A DNA stretch of 64,000 nt from contig JAVJVZ010000061.1 in the NCBI GenBank assembly GCA_040220855.1, forward strand, positions 1-64,000, written 5' to 3'. Within the stretch, counting starts at the first letter, position 1, and each line of letters begins with the position of its first letter. This DNA comes from JACKNG01 sp040220855 (GTDB lineage: Bacteria; Pseudomonadota; Gammaproteobacteria; Ga0077536). The translations under genes were made by a program, and so were the position numbers. The notes under the pieces were generated by a model, which ran no database searches, was not told where the DNA came from, and saw only the letters and a list, made by a program, of their open reading frames with translations. Shown in pieces: positions 8,637 to 16,758 of this stretch.

Positions 8637-9937
8637 CGTCGATCTCCCTCCCTCGGCAGGTCCCAGTCCTCCACTTCCAGGCGTGGCGCAACGGTACGCC
8701 ACGGACGCTCAATCGCGCTGCGTGTCCGGGTGATGCGCGCGAGCACGTCGGCCACACGGCCTGTGACGGCGTAACGAAGATCAGCGGGAAACTTCGGTAA
8801 CACCCATTCGGTCACCTCGGCCAGGGATCGAGCGCTCGCGGCCAGCGCGCCTTCCACCAAAGTCTCAATGTTCAGGCCGGTATCTTCCGGATCGACAAGA
8901 TCAGGCGAGCCCTCCCGGTCCGTACGTGGTCGCATGACAGCTGGCCGCTCAACCCGCGATTCAAGGGGGCGGAGCAGCCGGATTGACGGTGCCGCCGCCA
9001 CGAGCAAGTGGAACGGTGTCGACGGCCAGTTCGCGACCTGCTCGCGCAGCCGCTGACTCAACGCTCGGTCGGGGTCGAGGCGTACGACATCGCGAAGATA
9101 GCGATGAACGTATTGGTAATACTCCGACCACGCGCGCTGCCGGGCGCCGCCCCAGGCCGCTATGCGATCGACGTGCTCGATGACGCGTTGCACCGCCTCT
9201 TCGGGCTCGGCCTGCTCCGCCTCGGAAGCCAAGGCCTGAATCTCTTGCAGCAGCGCGACGAAGTGATGGGTGTCGCGGAGCAGGACCTCGTTGAGTTCCC
9301 GCAGCGTATTGGTGGTCGTATCGAGCAGCGACTGGCATCGATCGACAGCACCGAACCAATCCGCCTGCAGGAGTTTGGCGATCTCTGCCTGCACCTCCTC
9401 CTGTTGCGAATCGAGCCCCCGCTGCCGGCGCTCAATGCCGCCAACAAGATCGCCAACGGTTATCCGCAGGGGAGCCACCACTTGCTCCCGCCAGGCATCC
9501 TCGGTGTCAGCACGCCTGCCTGCCGCGAGGATCTCGGCAAGCTGGGCCCGAAGTGTGCCCGTGAGTAGGGTCAAGCTCTCGCGCGTGAGTGCTTCATCGG
9601 CAAGGAAGTACTCGACGACTGCGGCGGCCAGTCGAGTCAGCGTGTACTCACCCGATCGAACGATGCCCGCGCCGTCTACTCGGGCCAGCATGCGCTGGTC
9701 GCGGAGTCGTTGTATGGCGTGGGTCGCTCGCTTGCGTGGACGCTCCGCACCCGGATCCACCACGTCGCATACCTGCTCGAACATGTCGATCAGCACGTCT
9801 TCTTCGAAAGACGCGAGCGACGCCCGGTCGGCCCGCAGGTACAGGCCGGCAAGGAAACACAGGTCGAGCGTTTTCAGATCGAGATTGATCCGGTCTCGTG
9901 CGAGTGCAGCAATGAGGCGGCTCGGATCCGATGGCAT
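8633..9937 (-). CDS. jetA: Wadjet protein JetA (kleisin/MukF-like, DUF3375)
   Basis: JetA is the kleisin-like subunit of the Wadjet condensin. The ATG at 9937 overlaps the abiEii stop as TGATG and gives 434 residues beginning MPSDPSRLIAALARDRINL. A TTG one codon upstream is also possible. The N-terminal part is winged-helix-like (RLRDQRMLARV...YTLTRLAAAVVEYFLAD). A helical middle region follows (RRQRGLDSQQEEVQAEIAKLL), and a C-terminal winged helix ends in IERPWRTVAPRLEVEDWDLP. This layout matches DUF3375/JetA. Assignment is supported by position, immediately before jetB, jetC and jetD in the canonical A-B-C-D order. It is translationally coupled on both sides. Confidence 0.9.
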   Translation of the reverse strand: MPSDPSRLIAALARDRINLDLKTLDLCFLAGLYLRADRASLASFEEDVLIDMFEQVCDVVDPGAERPRKRATHAIQRLRDQRMLARVDGAGIVRSGEYTLTRLAAAVVEYFLADEALTRESLTLLTGTLRAQLAEILAAGRRADTEDAWREQVVAPLRITVGDLVGGIERRQRGLDSQQEEVQAEIAKLLQADWFGAVDRCQSLLDTTTNTLRELNEVLLRDTHHFVALLQEIQALASEAEQAEPEEAVQRVIEHVDRIAAWGGARQRAWSEYYQYVHRYLRDVVRLDPDRALSQRLREQVANWPSTPFHLLVAAAPSIRLLRPLESRVERPAVMRPRTDREGSPDLVDPEDTGLNIETLVEGALAASARSLAEVTEWVLPKFPADLRYAVTGRVADVLARITRTRSAIERPWRTVAPRLEVEDWDLPREGDRR

Positions 9938-10812
9938 CAATCGCTCCTGCCGAGCTTCGCTGCAGCGATCGCATGCGGCATGATGAATCCGGCAACACCT
10001 TCGATCACCTCAGGTAGGCTGCCGGGACGAAGCGCCACGTTGTCCAGAAAAGCATTCCACTGACGCTGCTTCTGCTCATCCTCGGCGAAGGCCTGCGTAA
10101 GGGCGTCAGGCAGGTTGACCGGGACCTCGGTCTCGCGCCGTTCGAAGGTCGCGGCGATTGCGCGGGCAAGCCGGTTGTCGTCGAACGGAAACGACTGGCT
10201 GAGGAGCCAAATGTCATAGAAATCCTTCATCCGGCTGTTCGCGCGCCCAAGCGCCACCATTGCCTGGAATTTCTCGGCAATCACCGTTTCGCGGGCGTAC
10301 GCGCGCAAACGAGGTGCAGGAAGGTCCAGCATGCACGGGTAGTCGATGACCTCGACACCCGGCTCCAACGCGTCTCCGAATGCGACGTCAACTGTTACAG
10401 CGATACGGGCACCACTGATCGACGCTGTCGTGCGCAGCCGCAGTCCGCCGTACTCGAGCTCCTCCCGGATTTGGTCGACACGTACCGCGTTCGAATCGAA
10501 CTCGACGCCATCCTCGACGTCTATCGCGAGAATCTCCTGGAATGCTGCAACCATCGCCTCCGGGCTTGGATCGCCGAACCCCAACAGGTCGAGATCACGA
10601 GTAGCCCGGTGTGGGTCCGTAAACCAGCTCGTCAGCAGCATCGCGCCCTTGAGCACGAATCGGTCGGAGAAGGCCGACGTGCTGAGACGGTAAAGCAAGC
10701 GTTCCAAAGCATAGCGGGTGAGTATCAGCTCGAAACTCTGTCCCGTTTCTCGGGAGAGATTCTGCAGACGCGCCCGCACGGAGGCGCCGACGTTTCTGAT
10801 CTCCCTAGGCAT
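9937..10812 (-). CDS. abiEii: AbiEii/AbiGii-family nucleotidyltransferase toxin
   Basis: This is the toxin of a type IV-like AbiE toxin-antitoxin pair. Family members are nucleotidyltransferases that block growth, and some confer abortive phage infection. The protein has 291 residues. The active-site region is clear: FVLKGAMLL (residues 52-60) followed by TRDLDLLGFG, with the metal-binding pair D73 and D75. Two further conserved blocks follow, IAEKFQAMVALG and SRMKDFYDIWLL. The ATG lies inside the end of abiEi (ATGCCTAG, 8 bp shared), and the stop shares a base with the jetA start. The gene therefore sits between its antitoxin and the Wadjet genes in one transcription unit. The catalytic residues all look intact. 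Confidence 0.93.
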   Translation of the reverse strand: MPREIRNVGASVRARLQNLSRETGQSFELILTRYALERLLYRLSTSAFSDRFVLKGAMLLTSWFTDPHRATRDLDLLGFGDPSPEAMVAAFQEILAIDVEDGVEFDSNAVRVDQIREELEYGGLRLRTTASISGARIAVTVDVAFGDALEPGVEVIDYPCMLDLPAPRLRAYARETVIAEKFQAMVALGRANSRMKDFYDIWLLSQSFPFDDNRLARAIAATFERRETEVPVNLPDALTQAFAEDEQKQRQWNAFLDNVALRPGSLPEVIEGVAGFIMPHAIAAAKLGRSD

Positions 10813-11422
10813 TGGCGGTCAGTGCCTCGAGATACGGCCGCACCACTGTGGAGACCCCGCCCTTCTCGGCTTGACGAGCGATTTCCGCCGGAGTCGCCTT
10901 GCGTTGCCTCAGCGCCTCCTGGAGCCCCTCGATCGCGACAGACTGGCCCACTTTCCCGCGATGTCGGAAGCAATCTGCCACCGTCTTGGCCACGCCGAAG
11001 ACTTTCACCGATACGCCTTCTACAACATGCGTCTCGATGCCCTCCCTCAGCAGGCCGTCTGTGAAACGCACGATGCGGATGCCCGTACCGCTGCGCTGCG
11101 GCGCCCAGTCCTTGGGTCCGATCGCCATCCAGACTTTCGGCGGTAGCTGGTCGGTCAGGCCATGAAATGCCAGAGCCGAGACGAGACACACGATGCCCTT
11201 GGGCACCCGCTTCGCGGCCTCCGCCAGGCTGTGATTGGGGTCCAGGTCGGCATCTGGCAGCTGATAGACGCCCCTCGACAGGCGGATGACTTCGCCGGCC
11301 CGCTCCATACGACTCATTGTCGCCGCGGTCACGCCGGCTTCGCGCAGCTCGAGCAGGCGCATGATTCCCTGCTTCTTCAGCAGGGTTTGGGCGAGCTCAC
11401 GCTGCGTTCGGGGCTTTGCCAT
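10805..11422 (-). CDS. abiEi: AbiEi-family antitoxin and transcriptional repressor
   Basis: AbiEi antitoxins neutralise AbiEii and repress their own operon through an N-terminal winged helix-turn-helix. The ATG at 11422 gives 205 residues beginning MAKPRTQRELAQTLLKKQGI. The winged helix is visible as MRLLELREAGVTAATMSRMERAGEVIRLSRGVYQL. The AbiEi C-terminal domain follows (SALAFHGLTDQLP; VKVFGVAKTVADCFRHRGKVG; EGLQEAL). No Shine-Dalgarno sequence precedes the start, because an inverted repeat abuts it. The mRNA may therefore be leaderless, or a less likely upstream start could be used. It is the first gene of a six-gene operon continuing into jetABCD and probably represses the whole unit. Confidence 0.92.
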   Translation of the reverse strand: MAKPRTQRELAQTLLKKQGIMRLLELREAGVTAATMSRMERAGEVIRLSRGVYQLPDADLDPNHSLAEAAKRVPKGIVCLVSALAFHGLTDQLPPKVWMAIGPKDWAPQRSGTGIRIVRFTDGLLREGIETHVVEGVSVKVFGVAKTVADCFRHRGKVGQSVAIEGLQEALRQRKATPAEIARQAEKGGVSTVVRPYLEALTANA

Positions 11423-11423
11423 T

Positions 11424-11470
11424 GATACAAATACTTGATGTGTAGACCCTAGATACCTAGGATTTGTATC
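11424..11470 (-). promoter_or_regulatory. nested palindromic operator of the abiE-jet operon
   Basis: Perfect 9-bp inverted arms GATACAAAT (11424-11432) and ATTTGTATC (11462-11470) enclose a second palindrome, CCTAG-ATAC-CTAGG (11448-11461). The outer repeat ends one base before the abiEi start codon. AbiEi proteins are known to bind inverted repeats in their own promoters, so autoregulation is the natural inference. No clear -10 or -35 could be fixed. Confidence 0.65.
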
Positions 11471-11496
11471 ATCTATCCGCGCGGCGCGCCACCTTA

Positions 11497-12178
11497 ATGA
11501 GCGCTGGCGGGCGGATGTGGGGTCAATCGAGCATCGTGACAAAGGAACAAGACACAACGCAGGTACCGGCTCAGCCGGATGCAACCGAGGATGGCCCGGT
11601 CAGTCGAGAGGCCTTATACGAGATGGTCTGGTCCGAGCCCATGATCCGGGTGGCAGCCAGGTTCGGCGTCTCTTCGAGCTACATGGCCCGCGTCCGTACG
11701 CTGCTCAACGTACCGCGGCCTGAGCGCGGTTATTGGGCGAAGCTGGCGGTCGGTAGAGCGCCGAAGCAATCGCCACTCCCCTAACTGCGTCCTGGCGACC
11801 CGCTGGCGTGGACGCGGGACGGAACCTTGCCGAAACGGGCCCGGCCGCTCCCGACTCGCGGCCTCCGCGTCAGCGCACGGTACGGCGGCAGCTTCCGGTC
11901 CGGCATCCACTGGTCAGCGGAGCCAAGCCGCTCTTCGAGGCAGGTCGTCTCTCCTGGCACGGCAAGCCTCACGCTAGCGAAAAAGCTGCTCGTCGACCTC
12001 ACCGTCACCCAGACAGGGTTGGACAAGGCCATCGCCTTTGCGAACGAGCTCTTCCTGGCTCTGGAGGGACCATCGTTTGGTCATCGCACCCAATTCCGAT
12101 CGATTCCACATGGCAAAGGTCGACGAGCTGGTAAATTCCGGCAAAGTAATTCGTCCGAGCTGCTTAAAAACTACCTGA
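11497..12178 (+). pseudogene. decayed hypothetical gene with several frameshifts
   Basis: Pieces of one protein appear in successive reading frames. The first frame carries VSREALYEMVWSEPMIRVAA and GVSSSYMARVRTLLNVPRPE, then stops at 11782-11784. A second frame carries HPLVSGAKPLFEAGRLSW (about 11900-11955). The first frame resumes with KKLLVDLTVTQTGLDKAIAF and ANELFLALEG (about 11980-12070). A third frame then reads HRLVIAPNSDRFHMAKVDEL from 12071 to a stop at 12176-12178. The N-terminal piece resembles a widespread hypothetical family with the sequence VWSEPMxxVAxxxGVSSSYxxRV, possibly DNA-binding. The start is uncertain. At least three frame changes make it non-functional. Confidence 0.75.
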
Positions 12179-12267
12179 GGAGAAACCAGCGGCAATATCG
12201 CACGAAGCGCTAGGCATGGTAGATAATGCGGCCGTGCATACTTCTTGCTGAGTGCGCGGAAATCACG

Positions 12268-12732
12268 ATGATCACGCACCCGATAGACAAGGGGCTTCTG
12301 GAGTTCCTCAGCCAGCCCGAAAACCGCTCGCCGCACGGCACGCTGCTCGGCATGGAAATCGTCTCGGTCGGTGACGCCCGCGCGACGCTGCGCATGCCCT
12401 ATGACGCGGCGCTCGCCGGCGATCCGGCGACCGGCGTGCTGCACGGTGGCGTCGTTACGACACTGCTCGATTCGGCCAGTGGGCTCGCAGTGTTCGTTGC
12501 GCTCGGGCGCCCGACGTCGATCGCGACGCTCGACCTGCGCATCGACTACCTGCGCCCCGCGACCCGCGACGACGCGCTGACCGCCGAATGCCACTGTTAC
12601 AAGGTCACACGGAACGTGTGCTTCGTGCGCGGGGTCGCATATCATCGCGACCGTGACGATGCGGTCGCCAACTGCACCGCGAGCTTCATGGTCACCGCCG
12701 GTGTTGCGAGCGCCTCAGGACCGCCGGAATGA
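12268..12732 (+). CDS. PaaI-family hotdog thioesterase
   Basis: This small acyl-CoA thioesterase of the hotdog fold hydrolyses acyl- or aryl-CoA esters. I chose ATG at 12268 (MITHPIDKGLLEFL, 154 residues); the frame extends to 12226 but without a better start. The family core is visible: NRSPHGTLLGMEIV, then GVLHGGVVTTLLDSASGLAV, which carries the HGG loop and the acidic residue of the active-site helix, then SIATLDLRIDYLRPA. It overlaps the next gene by four bases (ATGA), and the two products are related, so they may form a heteromer. The substrate cannot be read from the sequence. Confidence 0.85.
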   Translation: MITHPIDKGLLEFLSQPENRSPHGTLLGMEIVSVGDARATLRMPYDAALAGDPATGVLHGGVVTTLLDSASGLAVFVALGRPTSIATLDLRIDYLRPATRDDALTAECHCYKVTRNVCFVRGVAYHRDRDDAVANCTASFMVTAGVASASGPPE

Positions 12733-13160
12733 CCGCTGCCGAATTCGTCGCCCGTGCCGTTGCCGACGGCGACTTCACTGTCCTCGCGGAGGCCATCCCC
12801 TACATGCGTACGCTCGGGATCGCCGTGCGCCCGGTCGGCTCCGGCATCGTCGTGATCCTGGACGCCGCCGAGCGTCACGTCGGCAACCCGTGGGCGCAGA
12901 CGTTGCACGGTGGGGTCATCGGCGGGCTGCTCGAGACCGCGGCAATCGTCCAGCTTGCCTTCGATCAGCGCAGCAACGCACTGCCGAAGCCGATTAACGT
13001 GACGGTCGATTACCTGCGTTCAGGGCGCCTGGCCGAGACCCACGCCCAGGCCACCGTGACCCGCCTCGGCAAGCGTGTCGCCAATGTGCGCGCGACCTGC
13101 TGGCAGAGCGATTCGAGCGAACCGATCGCGGCGTTGTCGGGGCATTTCCTCGTCGGTTGA
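12729..13160 (+). CDS. second PaaI-family hotdog thioesterase
   Basis: This is a 143-residue hotdog-fold thioesterase in tandem with the previous gene and coupled to it through an ATGA overlap. The core motif is WAQTLHGGVIGGLLETAAIV, with an HGG loop and a Glu on the catalytic helix. The strand KPINVTVDYLRSGRLAETHA follows. It differs enough from the upstream copy that the duplication is old. It converges on the CoA-transferase-like gene on the other strand, 20 bp away. The role is probably release of CoA from intermediates of the acyl-CoA pathway encoded next door, which is inferred from position. Confidence 0.83.
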   Translation: MTAAEFVARAVADGDFTVLAEAIPYMRTLGIAVRPVGSGIVVILDAAERHVGNPWAQTLHGGVIGGLLETAAIVQLAFDQRSNALPKPINVTVDYLRSGRLAETHAQATVTRLGKRVANVRATCWQSDSSEPIAALSGHFLVG

Positions 13161-13180
13161 CCGCCGCCCGCGCGGCGCGG

Positions 13181-14398
13181 TCAGATCACGCCGTCGTCGC
13201 GCAGCCCCGCGATCGCCGTGGCATCGTAGCCGAGCCCGCGCAGCACTGCATCGGTGTCGGCGCCGGGGACCGGCGGCGGGGTCCGGATTCGACCCGGCGT
13301 GTCAGACAGCTTGATCGCGATGCCGGGCTGGCTCGCCCCGGGCACGCGCGGGTCGTCGCGCGCGACGACCATACCGCGCGCACGCAACTGTGGATCGGCG
13401 AGCGCCTCACCGATGTCATTCACTTCGCCGACGCAGACGTCGATGCCGGCGAACAACGTCTTCCACTCGGCGAGCGTGCGCGTGCGCATCACCGCCACGA
13501 GCTCGCGGCGCGCCTCTTGTTGCGCCACCGTCGGCGGCGCCGCGAAGTCAGCATGACGCATGCGCGCCGGCTTGAGGTCCGCGCGCCCGACGGCGTCACA
13601 GAAGTTGTCCCACAACCACGGCTCCATGCAGCCGACCGACAGCCAGCGGTCGTCGCGCGTGCGATAGACGGCGTAATACGGATGCTCGCCCGCGAACACG
13701 TTGCCCCCGGGCACCGCCGGTGCGCCCCCGATCAGGCACTCACGCACACCGGGAACTGCCATCAGCAACGCAAACGCGGTGTCGAGATAGGCCACGTCGA
13801 CATGCTGCCCGCGCCCGGTGCGGTCGCGCGCGAGGAGCGCGAGGAGGATCCCGATCACGCCGTGCAGCGACGCGCCGGCGTAGTCCGCGATGAGGTTCAG
13901 CGGGATCGGCGGCGGCCCGTCGCCGCTGCCGAGCTGCCCGAGCACGCCCGCGATCGCGAGGTAATTCAGATCGTGGCCGGCGCGATCACGATCGGGCCCA
14001 TCCTGCCCGAAACCGCTCAGGGAACAGTAGACGAGGCGCGGGTTGATGGCGCCGAGGGTGGCATAGTCGGCACCGAGCCGCGCTGTAACCATGGGGCGAA
14101 AGCCTTCGACGACGACGTCGACGTCGGCGGCCAACGCGTGCAGCACCTGCTGTCCGCGTGGGTCCTTGAGGTCGAGGCTGATGCTTCGCTTGTTGCGGTT
14201 GGCGAACTCCGAGAGTGCCCAGGTGTCGTCGTCGCCGCCATCGAATGCCTTCGTACCGCCGCGGCGCGGCGGCGTCTCCAGCCGCAGCACTTCGGCGCCC
14301 ATGTCGCCGAGCATCATCGTGCACAGCGAGCCGGGCGCCACGCGGTTGAGTTCGAGGACGCGGATACCGTCGAGCGGAGCGGTCATGGCGCCGGTCAC
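13181..14398 (-). CDS. CoA-transferase family III protein, alpha-methylacyl-CoA racemase-like
   Basis: This 405-residue family III CoA transferase/racemase most resembles alpha-methylacyl-CoA racemase. The N-terminus has LDGIRVLELNRVAPGSLCTM, followed by KRSISLDLKDPRG. The block RAGHDLNYLA around residue 143 is the His/Asp catalytic pair typical of racemases. Family III transferases use a similarly placed Asp. The GTG at 14398 overlaps the stop of the acyl-CoA dehydrogenase (GTGA); an ATG at 14386 is a reasonable alternative. The operon with acyl-CoA dehydrogenase and enoyl-CoA hydratase suggests degradation of a branched or cyclic acyl-CoA. Racemase versus transferase activity cannot be decided here. 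Confidence 0.85.
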   Translation of the reverse strand: MTGAMTAPLDGIRVLELNRVAPGSLCTMMLGDMGAEVLRLETPPRRGGTKAFDGGDDDTWALSEFANRNKRSISLDLKDPRGQQVLHALAADVDVVVEGFRPMVTARLGADYATLGAINPRLVYCSLSGFGQDGPDRDRAGHDLNYLAIAGVLGQLGSGDGPPPIPLNLIADYAGASLHGVIGILLALLARDRTGRGQHVDVAYLDTAFALLMAVPGVRECLIGGAPAVPGGNVFAGEHPYYAVYRTRDDRWLSVGCMEPWLWDNFCDAVGRADLKPARMRHADFAAPPTVAQQEARRELVAVMRTRTLAEWKTLFAGIDVCVGEVNDIGEALADPQLRARGMVVARDDPRVPGASQPGIAIKLSDTPGRIRTPPPVPGADTDAVLRGLGYDATAIAGLRDDGVI

Positions 14399-15573
14399 AG
14401 CTTCAGCAGCCGTGCGAGGTTGTTCTTCTGCATGTCCGACGAGCCGCCGACGATCGGCATGGCGAGCAGCTCGCGTACGTTACGTTCGATGTCGTATTCG
14501 CCCGACAGGCCGTACGCGCCCATCACCTGCTGGCAGGCGAGCGCGATCTCCAGCCCAGTGTCGGCGACGAAGAGCTTGGCCATGCTGGTCTCGACCGCGC
14601 ACGGCGCGCCGGCGTCGGCGACGCGCGCTGCGTGGTAGAGCATGTGTCGGCAGGCAGCGAGCTTGGTGCGCGCGGCCACCAGCTTGTGCCGGATGGCCTG
14701 GTGCTCGGCGATCGGCCGCCCGAACTGCGCGCGCTCGCGCGCGTACGCCCAGGCCTCGGTCAACGCCGCCCGGGCAAAGCCGTAGGCAAGCGCGCTGACC
14801 TCGATCTTCTCGACGTCCAGCGCGAGGCCCGCGAGCTGCTCCCAGCCGCGGTTCCACATGTCCGGCCCGCCGACGATGCTGTCCCACGACAGGCGTACGT
14901 CGTCGAAGTGGACGTCCATGCTGGCCGTGTAGCGCAGGTTGACGTGCTCCAGCGGCTGCATGCTGACGCCGGGTGCGTCGGTGGGCACGAGCAGAAAGCT
15001 CAGATTGCGATGGCGCGCCTCGCGCTCGCCGGAGCGTACAAGACAATAGATATAGCCCGCCCAGTCCGCGCCCGTGCACCAGCGCTTGGCGCCGTTGACG
15101 ACGATGTCGTCGCCGTCACGCGCCGCCACCGTCTGCACGGAGGCGAGGTCGCCGCCGGTATCGGGCTCGGACAGGCCGTAGCTCAGGAACAGCTCGCCGC
15201 GCACGATACGCGGCAGCAGCGCGCGCCGTTGCGTTGGCGACCCGTTGTGCGTCAGGTTCATGCCGCCGTAGAAGGCGGCATGGATGTAAGGCCCGGCCAG
15301 CGATGGCCCGCCCTGGGCGAGCTCCTCGATCACCGCAGTGGCCGCGCTGATGTCGATACCGCTACCGCCGAATTCCTCCGGCACCAGCAACCCGATCAGA
15401 CCGAGGTCGGCAATCTCGGCGAACAACCCGCGGTCCCACGTATGGGCACGGTCCCACGCAATGCGCTGCTCACGCGGCATCTTCGCGGCGACGAAGCGCC
15501 GCAGCTGGCGGCGGATCTCGACGATGTGCGCGGGCTCGTCGTCGTACTCCGGGTCGAAGGTGAATTCTCCCAT
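14395..15573 (-). CDS. acyl-CoA dehydrogenase family protein
   Basis: This flavoprotein dehydrogenase introduces an alpha-beta double bond into an acyl-CoA. The ATG at 15573 gives 392 residues (MGEFTFDPEYDDEPAHIVEI) with a GGAG about 8 bases upstream. The longer reading frame simply overlaps the hydratase gene. Features include LLVPEEFGGSGID, the FAD/substrate region YGLSEPDTGGDLAS and FVADTGLEIALACQQVMGAYGLSGE. The usual base region ends in IVGGSSDMQKNNLARLLKL. The last motif differs from the classic EGT, as in many large-substrate or aromatic acyl-CoA dehydrogenases. The preceding hydratase and the following racemase-like gene are on the same strand. Confidence 0.9.
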   Translation of the reverse strand: MGEFTFDPEYDDEPAHIVEIRRQLRRFVAAKMPREQRIAWDRAHTWDRGLFAEIADLGLIGLLVPEEFGGSGIDISAATAVIEELAQGGPSLAGPYIHAAFYGGMNLTHNGSPTQRRALLPRIVRGELFLSYGLSEPDTGGDLASVQTVAARDGDDIVVNGAKRWCTGADWAGYIYCLVRSGEREARHRNLSFLLVPTDAPGVSMQPLEHVNLRYTASMDVHFDDVRLSWDSIVGGPDMWNRGWEQLAGLALDVEKIEVSALAYGFARAALTEAWAYARERAQFGRPIAEHQAIRHKLVAARTKLAACRHMLYHAARVADAGAPCAVETSMAKLFVADTGLEIALACQQVMGAYGLSGEYDIERNVRELLAMPIVGGSSDMQKNNLARLLKL

Positions 15574-15586
15574 GGCCGTGCTCCGC

Positions 15587-16399
15587 TCAGTCGCCGGACA
15601 GCCGTGGCGCGCGCTTCTCGCGCGCCGCCGCCACCGCCTCGCGCCGGTCGTGCAGGTGGTTCGAGGCCGTCTCCCAGCCGATCGCGGCGTCCATGATCTG
15701 CGCCGCGAGCGCGCGTAAGGGAATGTTGGTGACAGTCTTGGTCCAGCGCACCGCCCACTTCGGGTTGGCCGCGATGCGCGCGACCATGTCGTCGACGCGG
15801 GCATCGAGCTCCCCGGCTGGCACAGCGTAGTTGATCAGCCCGAGCGCGGCGGCGCGCTCCGCGGTCAGCATCTCGCCGGTCATGAGCAGCTCTTTCGCCC
15901 GCGCGTAACCGATTAGCTGCGGCCAGATCAGCGCGCCGCCATCGCCGGCGACGAGCCCGACCTTGACATGCGGATCGCCAATCAGGGCGGTCTCGTCGGC
16001 GATGATCACGTCGCACAGCAGGGCGATGCTCGCGCCGAGCCCGGCCGCCGCGCCGTTCAGGCGACAGATGATCGGCTTCTCCAGCTCGAGCAGCGACGAC
16101 ACGATGCGCTTGGCATCCCAGGTGATGGCGCGAAAACGCGCCGGGTCGTCGACCTGCGCCTGGAACCAGTCGAAGTCGCCGCCGGCGCAGAACGCACGCC
16201 CGCGTGCCGTGAGCACCACGATGTCGCTGGCCTCATCGCGCTGCAGCGCCGTGAACAAGCGCGCGAATTCCTCGTGCATCGGCTCGTCGACGCCGTTCAT
16301 CCGGTGCCCTGAGTCGATGATGGCGTACAGCACGCGTTCGCGCCGCTCGAAGACGAACCGCTGCCAGGGGTGTGCAGCAATATCAAAAGGCTGACTCAT
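15587..16399 (-). CDS. enoyl-CoA hydratase/isomerase family protein (crotonase fold)
   Basis: This 270-residue crotonase-superfamily protein heads the operon hydratase, dehydrogenase, racemase-like. The oxyanion-hole segments are GRAFCAGGDFDWF and NGAAAGLGASIALLCDVIIA. A Glu is present in AKELLMTGE, where the second catalytic Glu of crotonase lies. The first catalytic Glu position appears as His (DPHVKVGLVAGDGG). The reaction could therefore be isomerisation or another crotonase activity instead of simple hydration. The ATG at 16399 has a weak purine-rich leader. Confidence 0.87.
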   Translation of the reverse strand: MSQPFDIAAHPWQRFVFERRERVLYAIIDSGHRMNGVDEPMHEEFARLFTALQRDEASDIVVLTARGRAFCAGGDFDWFQAQVDDPARFRAITWDAKRIVSSLLELEKPIICRLNGAAAGLGASIALLCDVIIADETALIGDPHVKVGLVAGDGGALIWPQLIGYARAKELLMTGEMLTAERAAALGLINYAVPAGELDARVDDMVARIAANPKWAVRWTKTVTNIPLRALAAQIMDAAIGWETASNHLHDRREAVAAAREKRAPRLSGD

Positions 16400-16758
16400 T
16401 CCCGCTTTCTCGCTGGCCGTGACCTCTGCACATCATGACATGCGTCCGGCGACAAATGCAGACCCGCCATCTCGGAGGACGGCTTACGGGCTCCGTTGTG
16501 TACGCAGCCTGGAATCCGAGATGCCATGGGATGTATGCGCTTCCGCTCGCGGACGGCAGGGTTACGATTCGGGATCGGGACGTTGACGTCCCGCGCAGCA
16601 CGTGCACGCTCCCCCGGCAGCGTGACCTCGTCCACGGCGAACAGGGGCACACGGACGCAGTATCGACGCGACCGCGTGTCCCCATGAACTCGATCCGGAT
16701 CGTGTCCGAGTAACACCCCGATTGCCAAGCTACTGCGCCGAGAAATAACTAATACTAG
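16400..16758. other. non-coding stretch between the hydratase gene and the IS element
   Basis: This 359-bp interval holds the upstream region of the minus-strand hydratase operon. Short ORFs cross it on both strands, but none has a ribosome binding site or familiar sequence. A short palindrome CGATCCGGATCG occurs near 16689. I see no RNA gene or clear terminator. Confidence 0.5.

Noticed and set aside
13157..14638. 493-codon plus-strand ORF
   Set aside because: It is antisense to the racemase-like CoA-transferase gene, which has the GHDLNY motif and full length.
16435..16713. 92-codon plus-strand ORF between the hydratase gene and the IS
   Set aside because: No ribosome binding site, no recognisable sequence, and overlapping ORFs in other frames of equal quality.
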